A DNA stretch of 10,775 nucleotides. Source: an uncultured Opitutia bacterium (GTDB lineage Bacteria > Verrucomicrobiota > Verrucomicrobiia > Opitutales > UBA953). A program made the translations under genes and the position numbers. The stretch spans positions 1-10,775 of the forward strand of contig CAITUF010000127.1 in assembly GCA_903895475.1 (NCBI GenBank). The letters run 5' to 3'. A model generated the notes under the pieces. The model was given only the letters and a program-made list of their open reading frames with translations, made no database searches and was not told the origin of the DNA. Shown in pieces: positions 1-7,783 of this stretch; positions within the stretch are counted from its first letter, which is position 1, and every line of letters begins with the position of its first letter.

Positions 1-353
1 AGAAGGACGGCGGCAACGCTGGCCACGCGGCGAAGTACGAAGAAAACCTCGTTCGGTTCATTAAGTACCTCCGCAAAGACTTCGATGCGCCCAACGCCAA
101 GTTCGTCCTCGCGACGCTCGGCGAGGCCACCAAGGGCAGCACAGGTAACGGCGGCAAGGTCCTCGAAGCCCAATTGGCCGTCGACGGAACCAGCGGTAAA
201 TACCCCGAGTTCAAGGGCAACGTCGCCACCGTCTATGCCAACCCCCTTTCTAAGGGCGGGAGCGGCAATAGCCATTACAATGGCAACGCCGAAACCTACA
301 TGGACGTCGGTGAAGCCATGGGCACGGCGATGGTCGAGCTGCTGAAGAAATGA
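1..353 (+). CDS. Sialate O-acetylesterase-type (SASA/DUF303) carbohydrate esterase, C-terminal part
   Basis: This is the 3' end of a gene that begins before the window; reading in frame from base 3 gives 116 residues up to a TGA at 351-353. The C-terminal segment contains GNSHYNGNAETYMDVGEAMG (His codon at 273-275), which matches my memory of the final conserved block of SGNH-fold SASA/DUF303 esterases, where this His would complete the Ser-His active site. Such enzymes remove O-acetyl groups from sugars, often on polysaccharides, and are usually secreted in PVC bacteria. The N-terminal nucleophile block (GQSN type) and any signal peptide lie outside the window and cannot be checked. The stop overlaps the next gene's start by ATGA, implying translational coupling to the CotH-like gene. 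Family assignment is fairly secure; the substrate is inferred. Confidence 0.8.
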   Translation, partial: KDGGNAGHAAKYEENLVRFIKYLRKDFDAPNAKFVLATLGEATKGSTGNGGKVLEAQLAVDGTSGKYPEFKGNVATVYANPLSKGGSGNSHYNGNAETYMDVGEAMGTAMVELLKK

Positions 354-1549
354 CCCGAGCCCTGCTGCCGCTTCTCCTCAGCGTCGGCTGCTTTGGCGCC
401 GAACCGACCAACGTTCCCCTCCTCCGACTGGAGGTCAAGGACGCCATCAAAGCGGATGCGCGCGTGCCGTGCAGCGCCCGTTTATTGACGCCGCCAGGCC
501 AAGGCTCCAGCGACCGGACAGAAAACTTAGCGCAAATCAAAATCCGCGGCGCCTCCTCCCAAGCTTACGAGAAGAAATCATTCTCCCTTAAACTCACGCA
601 AGAAGCTAGTTGGCTGGGTCTGGCGAAGCACCAAGAATGGGTGCTCAACGCCGCCTTCGTGGATGCGTCGATGATGCGGCATAAGCTTTCCTACGACCTG
701 TTCCGCTCGCTCGGCACGAACGCCGCTCCGCGTTACGCGGCGGCCAGCCGCTTCATCGAAGTCGAACTGAACGGGAAGTACCATGGCGTCTACCTCTTGA
801 TGCAACCAGTCGATGATCGGCTAGTAGGCTTCCAAGCGACCAGTGCCCCCACGACCTCCCCCGCGCTCATCTACAAGGCCGTCGACCATGATGCTAACTT
901 TGGACAGCCCGGTCATGGCGGCTTTGAACAACGCGAGCCCGACCCGGAAAAACAAGCCTTCTGGGGACCACTCGACGAGTTGAACCGCTTCGTCAGCCAA
1001 GCCACCGACCAAGAATTCTTCGATACCGCCAAGGGCATCGCTTCGCGACTAGACGTGGATAACGCCATCGACTTCCACCTACTCGTGCTGATGACGTCTA
1101 ACCTCGACGGTATCACCAAGAACTACAATCTCATCCGGGCCGCCAGTACCACAGCTACCCCGAACCCTAAGTTCTCCTTCGTGCCTTGGGATTATGACGG
1201 TACCTTTGGCCGAAACTGGGATAGCTCGCCGGTCGATGCCAAGACGTGGCTCTCGAATCGTCTCTTCGACCGGCTACTCGGTAACCCTCTTTATAAAGCC
1301 AAATACGCCCAACGCTGGCGCGAGCTCCGCGGCAAAGCATTCACGACCAGCAACCTTGGCCGCATGATGGATGAGAATGCTTCGACGTTGGGTCCAGCCG
1401 CCCTCCGAAACGAACGCCGCTGGAAGCAGCTCAACTATGCCGATCCGCAAGCACTCACCTTGGCGAATGATATTCGCCAGATGAAGCGCTGGACGGCCAG
1501 CCGACTGGAGTGGCTGGACACCGAACTCGCACGGCGAACACGCAAATAA
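350..1549 (+). CDS. Secreted CotH kinase-family protein
   Basis: A 399-residue protein resembling the CotH family, whose Bacillus founder is an atypical protein kinase that phosphorylates spore-coat proteins. Visible family blocks in order: KIRGASS (64-70) with EKKSFSLKL around Lys75/76, a likely nucleotide-binding region; NAAFVDASMMRHKLSYDLF (100-118); GVYLLMQ (146-152); NLDGITKNYN (251-260) with Asp253; and PWDYDGTFGRNW (279-290) with Asp281/Asp283, the probable metal-binding and catalytic acidic residues. A short hydrophobic N-terminus (residues 4-16) looks like a Sec signal, ending near GCFGAEP; Cys14 could be a lipoprotein site but the lipobox is poor. Length fits a single CotH domain with no fused modules. 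The position usually Glu in GVYLLTE-like motifs is Gln152 here. The ATG lies inside the upstream stop (ATGA), so translation is probably coupled to the esterase. Substrate unknown; kinase activity is inferred only from motifs. Confidence 0.87.
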   Translation: MTRALLPLLLSVGCFGAEPTNVPLLRLEVKDAIKADARVPCSARLLTPPGQGSSDRTENLAQIKIRGASSQAYEKKSFSLKLTQEASWLGLAKHQEWVLNAAFVDASMMRHKLSYDLFRSLGTNAAPRYAAASRFIEVELNGKYHGVYLLMQPVDDRLVGFQATSAPTTSPALIYKAVDHDANFGQPGHGGFEQREPDPEKQAFWGPLDELNRFVSQATDQEFFDTAKGIASRLDVDNAIDFHLLVLMTSNLDGITKNYNLIRAASTTATPNPKFSFVPWDYDGTFGRNWDSSPVDAKTWLSNRLFDRLLGNPLYKAKYAQRWRELRGKAFTTSNLGRMMDENASTLGPAALRNERRWKQLNYADPQALTLANDIRQMKRWTASRLEWLDTELARRTRK

Positions 1550-1567
1550 TTTCCCAACACCGACCCC

Positions 1568-2455
1568 ATGCGTTCAATCCTCTTACTCGTCCTTGCCTGC
1601 GCCGCCGGGGCGTCCGTTAGCCCGGCCGCACCCGCCACCCCGAAAGCCGCCGGCCACCCGCCCACTATCACTGGAACTAACGTTGAAACGTACCGTAAAA
1701 TCGGGGAGACGGAACTCAAACTCTGGATCTTCAATCCAGCCACCAAGTCGGAAAAGCCCCTCCCCTGCATCGTCTTCTTTTTCGGTGGTGGCTGGAGTAG
1801 CGGGACACCGGCGCAATTCGAACCCCAAAGCCGACACCTCGCGAGCCGCGGCATGATCGCCATTGTGGCAGACTACCGAGTGAAGAGCCGCCAGAACGCC
1901 TTGCCCGCCGATTGCGTGAGCGACGCGAAAGCCTGCGTGCGCTGGGTGCGGGCTAATGCATCCCGCCTGGGCATTGACCCGATGCGCATCGCGGTGGGTG
2001 GTGGTTCCGCCGGTGGCCACCTGGCTGCCGCCGTCGCAACGGTGCCGGGCCTAGATTCCGCGACCGACGATAAGACGGTCTCCTGCCTACCCAACGCTTT
2101 GATTCTCTTCAACCCAGGGACGGTGATGGCACCATTCCCAGGACTGGAACTGAAAGGCTTCGGCGCGGGCCTCGATAAGGCACGCTTCGGCTGCGAGCCG
2201 ACGGAAATCTCGCCCATCCATCACGTCAAGAAGGGGCTTCCTCCGACTATCATCTTCCACGGTAAAGCGGACACCACCGTGCCCTACGCCACGGTTGAGA
2301 AATTCACCGAAGTCATGAAAGCCGCCGGCAACCGCTGCGAGTTGATCGGCTACGAGGGCCAACCCCACGGCTTCTTCAACAAGGCCAAGTACCCCGAGAC
2401 CCTCGAAGCCACGGACGGGTTCCTCGTCTCACTCGGGTATCTCCCGAAAAAGTAG
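1568..2455 (+). CDS. Secreted alpha/beta-hydrolase esterase (acetyl/feruloyl esterase-like)
   Basis: A 295-residue alpha/beta hydrolase of the acetylesterase/BD-FAE-like branch, expected to hydrolyse short acyl esters, possibly acetyl or feruloyl groups on polysaccharides. A hydrophobic N-terminus (about residues 4-20) with Ala-rich cleavage sites around 20-25 indicates export; Cys11 makes a lipoprotein a less likely option. The oxyanion-hole block is FFFGGGW (70-76), so the usual leading His of HGGG is Phe72. The nucleophile elbow is GGGSAGG (144-150) with Ser147; HGKADTTVP (231-239) supplies Asp235; and GQPHGFF (264-270) supplies His267, so the catalytic triad is complete. It begins 18 bases after the CotH-like gene with no convincing Shine-Dalgarno sequence, and its TAG abuts the next ATG. 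With the upstream SASA esterase this gives two unrelated esterase folds in one operon. Family call is confident; substrate is inferred. Confidence 0.87.
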   Translation: MRSILLLVLACAAGASVSPAAPATPKAAGHPPTITGTNVETYRKIGETELKLWIFNPATKSEKPLPCIVFFFGGGWSSGTPAQFEPQSRHLASRGMIAIVADYRVKSRQNALPADCVSDAKACVRWVRANASRLGIDPMRIAVGGGSAGGHLAAAVATVPGLDSATDDKTVSCLPNALILFNPGTVMAPFPGLELKGFGAGLDKARFGCEPTEISPIHHVKKGLPPTIIFHGKADTTVPYATVEKFTEVMKAAGNRCELIGYEGQPHGFFNKAKYPETLEATDGFLVSLGYLPKK

Positions 2456-5400
2456 ATGCCTCGCCTGTTAAATTTTTGCCTACTGTCACTTGTAAGCCTA
2501 CCCCTGCAAGCGGCTCCGAGCGCTGCCGACCTGGAGTTCTTTGAGTCTAAGATTCGTCCCGTGTTAGTCTCGGAGTGCTACGAGTGTCATGATGCCAAAA
2601 AGCAGAAGGCCGACCTCCGCCTAGACTACCGCGATGGCTTAATAAAAGGCGGCGAGAATGGTCCGACCATCGTCGCAGGCAATGCCCAGAAGAGCCTGCT
2701 TATTCAGTCCATCACGCACGCGCATGAAGACCTGCAGATGCCTAAGAAGCGCCCGAAGCTCGACGCTAAGATCATCGCTGACTTCGTCGCTTGGGTCAAC
2801 CGAGGCGCACCGGATCCACGGACCGCAGCTCCCACGGACTCTATAACGCCGGCCTGGGCCGACCTTCTAGCCGTCCGCAAAAACTGGTGGAGTTTTCAAC
2901 CAGTCGTTAACCCGTCCATCCCCGCTGGCCCAGCCTCCAGCCCAATTGACCGGTTTCTCGATGCCAAAATCATCGCGGCAAAATTGACCCCCGCAGCAAA
3001 AGCCGACAAGGCCACCCTGCTCCGGCGGGTGACCTACACGCTCACGGGCCTACCGCCCACGCCCGCTGAAATCGCCGCCTTCCAGGCAGATACCTCCCCC
3101 GAGGCTTACGCCCGAGTGATTGACCGACTACTGGCCTCACCGCGCTACGGCGAACACTTCGCCCGCCACTGGATGGATCTCGTACGCTACGCCGATACCC
3201 ATGGGAGCGAAGGCGACCCAAACATTCCGCAGTCGTGGCGCTATCGCGATTACCTCATTCGCGCCTTTAACGACAACGTCCCGTACGACCAATTTGTCCG
3301 TGAACAAATTGCCGGAGACCTCCTCACGCAACCACGAGTCAACCCCGCGGAACAGCTGAACGAGTCCGCCCTCGGCACGGGACACTTCCGTCTAATCGAA
3401 CACGGCTTCCAACCCGTCGACACCCTCGACGAACAAGTACGTAACGTCGACAACCAGATTGACGTCGTGAGCAAAACATTCCTCGGACTGACAATCTCGT
3501 GCGCCCGTTGCCACGACCATAAGTTCGATCCGATTAGCCAAGCCGACTTCTATGCCTTCTACGGCATCTTCGCCTCTTCGCGCCCGGGCCAGGTCACCGT
3601 GGACTCGCCGGAGCAGCTCGGACTTCACCGCGAGAAGCTGACCGTTCTGAAGCAAGAAATCCGCGAGGCCCTCGCGGCCCAATGGCGCCAACAAGCTAAA
3701 GACCTCCCGGCAGCCCTCAACCGTGTCCGCGGGCAAAGTGGCGAACGCGGCAAACTCGAGCAAAGACTCTCCCAACTCGAGCAAACCTTAGCCGGCGACT
3801 CCTTTCGACAACGCTTCAAGGCCGAGAAGGACGCGGGCCCAGCGCCCATTCACTGGTGGACCTTCGAGTCCGATGGCCGTGACCTGATCGGAAAACTGGA
3901 TGCCCAGATGCAAGGCGGCGCCCGCATCCGTAATGGTCGCCTGATGCTAGACGGCAAAGCTGCCTTTGCTGAAACGGCGGCGACGACTGAAAGCCTCGCC
4001 GCCAAGACCTTGGAAGCCTGGGTCCTTCTGCCCACCCTCGCCCAAAGCGGCGGTGGTGTCCTCACCGTTGAGACGATTGGCGGAAAGGTCTTCGACTCCA
4101 TCGTCTTCGCCGAGAGACAACCGCAACGCTGGATGGCGGGCAGCGATAACGGCGCCCGTACCCAAAACGTCGGCGGACCTGTCGAAAAAGGAACCCCGAC
4201 CGAGCTCGTGCACGTTGCCATCACCTATGCGGCTGATGGTAAGACGACCATCTATCGAAACGGACTGCCCTATGGGAAAGCGTACAGTCCGACCAATGAG
4301 GCGGGCGGTTTGTATGCCTTCGCCCAAGCGAATTCCCATCTGCTCTTCGGTCGCCGGCACACCGGTGGAAACAACTCCTTCCTTCAAGGCGAAATCGAAG
4401 AGGCCCGTCTCTTCGACTTTGCCCTGACAGCCGAACAAATCGCGCTCTCTTTCCGAACAGGCATCCTCCGTGGCGAAGTTCCCGCCGTCGCCGCCAGCGA
4501 CGCTACGTTGCAGGCGGCCCGAAAAGAGGCGGAAAAACTTCGAGCCAAACTCCGTGAACTAAAACCGTCGGACGGGAAACTCGTCGCTGGATTCGCCGGT
4601 GAAACCGACCCGACGCATCCTCTCCATGCTTCCGGTTTACTGCGCGTTGGCCTGCGCCCTAATCCGCCCAAGGCTGCGCCTACCGACGCCCCCGACTGGG
4701 ACCTCGCGAGTGCCACGGCCACCGCTTGGTCGCAGCATGGCAACGGCATGGCGGGACGAATCACTCCCGGTGAATTCCGCATCGAGACCGCCGGGCCCGA
4801 CGTCCTCCGGCAGATTCTGCCTTCCGGACTCCACTCCCACACCCTCTCCACCAAACACAGCGCCGTACTCACCTCGCCGCGCTTTAAGATTACCACAGAC
4901 TTCATCAGCGTGCAGGTCATGGGCCGCGGAGCTACCTTGCGCCTCATCCCGGACAACTATCCGCTCTCACCGGGAGGCTCCCGCTTCCCCAAAGCCGGGG
5001 TCAATTCTGAGCGCGCCACTTGGGTCACGCTCGATACCGCTTACCGCAAAGGATCTCACGCCTACCTCGAGCTCACCCTACCCGACGACTCGCCCAACCC
5101 CGACGGCAAACTCGGCGTGGCTGGCTGGTTCGGCGTCCGCCAAGTCCGCTTCCATGACGGTAAGGTCAATGCACCCAAGGGCGTGGCTGTCATCTTCACG
5201 GCCCCGACGCTGAGCACGGTCAGTGATGTCACAGATGCCCTCGTAGACGCCGCCCAAGCGTGGGGACGCGACCAGGCCAACGAAGCCCAGGCGGCTCTCC
5301 TAGACAACGCCCTCCGGCACGGCGTGCTCGATGCGGGCATCAATACCTCTCCAAAACTCGCCCAACTCGTCACTGAGTACCGCCGGCTCGAGGAAGCCTT

Positions 5401-6367
5401 AAAAACTCCACGACGCGCCCCGGGCTTCTGGGAAGTCCCGGGCTTTGACCAGCCACTCTATACCCGCGGCGACCATAATAAGCCTGCTGAACTGATTGCC
5501 CGGCGTTTTCTTGAAATCCTCGACGCCAAGCCCTTCAAGCCTGCTGGAAGCGGTCGACTAGAACTCGCCACCAAGATCAGCTCGGGCCAGAACCCGCTGA
5601 CGGCCCGCGTCATGGTCAACCGACTCTGGCACCACACCTTTGGCCGCGGCCTGGTCGGTACCGTCGATAACTTTGGACGCCTCGGTGACCAGCCCACGCA
5701 TCCCGAACTGCTCGACTACCTCGCACAGCGATTCGTCGAAGAGCGCTGGTCCGTGAAGTCACTCCTCCGTGAGCTCTTGCTCACCGAAGCCTACCAACGC
5801 TCCAGCACGCCCGCTGAAGGCACGGCGACGCAGGATGGTCCCAACGACCTGCTTTCACACATGCGTGTCCGTCGGCTCGAAGGCGAAACCCTGCGCGACA
5901 GCTGCATCGCTTTGACGGGCCGCCTGGACGCACGCATGTACGGCCCTGGCGACAATGCCCTAGCCCCTCCGCGTGAACAGGTCCGCCGCAGCGTCTACCT
6001 CTTGATTCGTCGCAACACGCTCAACCCACTCATCACGACCTTCGACGGCCCCAAGCCCTTCACCACGGTCGGTAAACGCGACAGCACTAATGTACCAGCG
6101 CAGTCGCTCACCCTCCTCAACGACCCCTTCATTCTCGACACTGCCCGCCGCTGGTCCGAACAACTCGAAGCCAACGCCTCCGACGAAGGCAAAGTGAATG
6201 CGCTATTCCTGCAAGCGCTTGGCCGGTCAGCCAACGCCAAGGAGCAGGCGGCGGCCGCCCGCTACTTAGCGGAACTGAAGTCCACTCCCTCGGCTAATCC
6301 CAACCAAGTATGGGCCGACTTCGCCCAATCCGTCCTTAACCTCAAGGAGTTCCTTTACGTCAAATAA
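2456..6367 (+). CDS. PSCyt1-DUF1549-LamG-DUF1553 secreted multidomain cytochrome-like protein
   Basis: A 1303-residue protein of a family abundant in Planctomycetes and Verrucomicrobia. A signal peptide (about 1-20) precedes a planctomycete cytochrome C domain (about 25-118) with a heme c motif CYECH (41-45) and a possible distal Met in DLQMPKK (92-98). DUF1549 follows (about 163-375), including the family block RYGEHFARHWMDLVRYAD (230-247) and a second CxxCH, CARCHDHKFDP (349-359). A charged coiled-coil-like stretch (390-450) leads to a LamG/concanavalin-like domain (about 465-665) ending in GEIEEARLFDFALTAEQI. Another charged helix (683-703) and an uncharacterised, probably beta-rich region (705-920) precede DUF1553 (about 1005-1265), with NPLTARVMVNRLWHHTFGRG (1046-1065) and a typical FLYVK end, so the C-terminus is intact. 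Its biochemical role is unproven; the LamG part may bind glycans and the hemes may carry electrons. It starts immediately after the upstream TAG and is followed after one base by its usual DUF1501 partner. Confidence 0.93.
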   Translation: MPRLLNFCLLSLVSLPLQAAPSAADLEFFESKIRPVLVSECYECHDAKKQKADLRLDYRDGLIKGGENGPTIVAGNAQKSLLIQSITHAHEDLQMPKKRPKLDAKIIADFVAWVNRGAPDPRTAAPTDSITPAWADLLAVRKNWWSFQPVVNPSIPAGPASSPIDRFLDAKIIAAKLTPAAKADKATLLRRVTYTLTGLPPTPAEIAAFQADTSPEAYARVIDRLLASPRYGEHFARHWMDLVRYADTHGSEGDPNIPQSWRYRDYLIRAFNDNVPYDQFVREQIAGDLLTQPRVNPAEQLNESALGTGHFRLIEHGFQPVDTLDEQVRNVDNQIDVVSKTFLGLTISCARCHDHKFDPISQADFYAFYGIFASSRPGQVTVDSPEQLGLHREKLTVLKQEIREALAAQWRQQAKDLPAALNRVRGQSGERGKLEQRLSQLEQTLAGDSFRQRFKAEKDAGPAPIHWWTFESDGRDLIGKLDAQMQGGARIRNGRLMLDGKAAFAETAATTESLAAKTLEAWVLLPTLAQSGGGVLTVETIGGKVFDSIVFAERQPQRWMAGSDNGARTQNVGGPVEKGTPTELVHVAITYAADGKTTIYRNGLPYGKAYSPTNEAGGLYAFAQANSHLLFGRRHTGGNNSFLQGEIEEARLFDFALTAEQIALSFRTGILRGEVPAVAASDATLQAARKEAEKLRAKLRELKPSDGKLVAGFAGETDPTHPLHASGLLRVGLRPNPPKAAPTDAPDWDLASATATAWSQHGNGMAGRITPGEFRIETAGPDVLRQILPSGLHSHTLSTKHSAVLTSPRFKITTDFISVQVMGRGATLRLIPDNYPLSPGGSRFPKAGVNSERATWVTLDTAYRKGSHAYLELTLPDDSPNPDGKLGVAGWFGVRQVRFHDGKVNAPKGVAVIFTAPTLSTVSDVTDALVDAAQAWGRDQANEAQAALLDNALRHGVLDAGINTSPKLAQLVTEYRRLEEALKTPRRAPGFWEVPGFDQPLYTRGDHNKPAELIARRFLEILDAKPFKPAGSGRLELATKISSGQNPLTARVMVNRLWHHTFGRGLVGTVDNFGRLGDQPTHPELLDYLAQRFVEERWSVKSLLRELLLTEAYQRSSTPAEGTATQDGPNDLLSHMRVRRLEGETLRDSCIALTGRLDARMYGPGDNALAPPREQVRRSVYLLIRRNTLNPLITTFDGPKPFTTVGKRDSTNVPAQSLTLLNDPFILDTARRWSEQLEANASDEGKVNALFLQALGRSANAKEQAAAARYLAELKSTPSANPNQVWADFAQSVLNLKEFLYVK

Positions 6368-6368
6368 G

Positions 6369-7772
6369 ATGAATCCACTCTCCCGTCGCGAACTCCTCCG
6401 CCGCTGCTCCCTCGGCTTTGGTGGCATTGCGCTTTCCAGCTTACTCTCGACGCCAGCGTTTGGGGCGGGCTCGGCGTCCACCAAGGTGAAGACCAAGGCT
6501 AAGAACGTCATCTTCTGCTACATGTCCGGGGGCGTCTCGCACGTCGACTCCGTCGACCCCAAACCCGCGCTGACGCGACTGCACGGCCAGTCGATGCCCG
6601 TGCCGATTCAACGCACCGTCTTCAACAACAACGGCAAGGTCATGGGTAGCCCATGGGAAACCAAGCGCTACGGGAAGTCTGGCCTCGAGATGACTAATCT
6701 CTTCCCGCAGATCGCCGAGTGCGCCGACGACCTGACTATTGTCCGCTCGATGACCAGTAAGGTCAGCGAGCATGCCCAGGGGAATTACTTCTTCCATACG
6801 GGCTTCCCCTTCATGGGCCACCCCAGCGCCGGCGCTTGGCTGACCTACGGCCTCGGTTCCGAAAACCAAAACTTACCTGGCTTCGTCGTCCTGCAGAGCG
6901 GCGGTGCCGTCGTCCCGCATGGTGGCGTGGGCCTCTTCAGTAATGGCTACCTGCCTGGCCAGCATCAGGCCTCCATCCTCAAGGCGGACGGGGCCCTGGC
7001 CCTTGCTAATATCAAGCCAGGTGAAGCTGACGCCGCCCAGCGTCGCCGCCTGGGCTTTATTCAAGAAATCGACCAAGCCTTCGCGGAGACCGCTCGCGAA
7101 CCACAGGTCGAGGCCGCGATTCGTAATTACGAAACGGCTTACCGGATGCAGGCCGCCGTCCCTGAGGTCTGCGACCTCAACGGGGAAACCGAAGCCACCA
7201 AGCAGATGTATGGCCTAAACTCTCCTGACAAGTTAACCGCTAGCTATGCCCGCCAAGCCCTTCTAGCCCGCCGGCTCGTGGAGCGGGGTGTCCGCTTCGT
7301 GGAGCTCAGCTGCCTCTCAGCGGGCATCGGCCTCGGCGGCGCGGCTAACCCGTGGGACCAACATGGTGCCATCGCCAAGGGTCACGGAGCCATGGCCCAC
7401 CAAGTCGACCAGCCCATTGCCGCCCTCCTTAAGGACCTCAAGCAACGCGGCCTCCTCGAGAGCACCATTGTGATCTTCTCCGGCGAGTTTGGCCGGACCC
7501 CCTTCTCACAAGGCAGCGATGGGCGCGACCACAACCCCTACGGCTTCAGCCTGTGGGTCGCGGGCGGGGGCTTTAAAGCCGGCACAGCCTTTGGGGCGAC
7601 CGACGAGCTGGGTTACTACGCCGTCGATCAACCACTGACTGTCTATGACTTCTGGGCGACCATCCTGCATCAACTCGGACTCGACCACGAGAAACTGACC
7701 TACCGCTTTGGCGGACGGGACTTCCGCCTGACCGACGTGCACGGTCAGGTGATTAAACCGATTCTGGCTTAA
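6369..7772 (+). CDS. Tat-exported DUF1501 protein (alkaline phosphatase/sulfatase-fold family)
   Basis: A 467-residue DUF1501 protein. The N-terminus has a twin-arginine signal, SRRELLRR (5-12, Arg6-Arg7), a moderately hydrophobic stretch (14-29) and a likely cleavage after an Ala in TPAFGAG, indicating export in a folded state through Tat. Conserved blocks I recognise are NVIFCYMSGGVSHVDSVDPKP near 46-66, SEHAQGNY (133-140), WDQHG (329-333), FSGEFGRTP (370-378) and GRDHNPYG (385-392), which carry the Asp, His and Glu residues expected of a metal-binding alkaline-phosphatase-type core. The family lies in the alkaline phosphatase/sulfatase superfamily, but I know of no established reaction for it. 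Proteins of this family normally sit beside DUF1549/DUF1553 proteins, exactly as here with one base between them, so a joint envelope function is likely. It is the last plus-strand gene and ends 11 bases before the stop of the convergent kinase gene. No truncation is seen. Confidence 0.92.
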   Translation: MNPLSRRELLRRCSLGFGGIALSSLLSTPAFGAGSASTKVKTKAKNVIFCYMSGGVSHVDSVDPKPALTRLHGQSMPVPIQRTVFNNNGKVMGSPWETKRYGKSGLEMTNLFPQIAECADDLTIVRSMTSKVSEHAQGNYFFHTGFPFMGHPSAGAWLTYGLGSENQNLPGFVVLQSGGAVVPHGGVGLFSNGYLPGQHQASILKADGALALANIKPGEADAAQRRRLGFIQEIDQAFAETAREPQVEAAIRNYETAYRMQAAVPEVCDLNGETEATKQMYGLNSPDKLTASYARQALLARRLVERGVRFVELSCLSAGIGLGGAANPWDQHGAIAKGHGAMAHQVDQPIAALLKDLKQRGLLESTIVIFSGEFGRTPFSQGSDGRDHNPYGFSLWVAGGGFKAGTAFGATDELGYYAVDQPLTVYDFWATILHQLGLDHEKLTYRFGGRDFRLTDVHGQVIKPILA

Positions 7773-7783
7773 GTCCGACCGAC

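Noticed and set aside
85..345. 86-residue open frame overlapping the first gene
   Set aside because: It runs in another frame over the SASA esterase C-terminus, which has a recognisable conserved block; the alternative product is Ser/Pro/Arg-rich, as expected of an out-of-frame read of GC-rich DNA.
1435..2217. Minus-strand frames of 114-145 residues over the CotH-like and esterase genes
   Set aside because: They oppose genes with complete motif sets, overlap each other in different frames and have Arg/Ala/Gly-biased translations typical of antisense reads.
4384..5213. Long open frames on both strands (190 and 204 residues) inside the large cytochrome-like gene
   Set aside because: Both are shadows of a continuous 1303-residue gene with intact downstream DUF1553; their translations are low-complexity and resemble no family.
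6344..6349. AAGGAG as a ribosome binding site for the DUF1501 gene
   Set aside because: It lies 19 bases before the ATG at 6369, too far for normal spacing, and encodes the conserved Lys-Glu in the end of the upstream protein.
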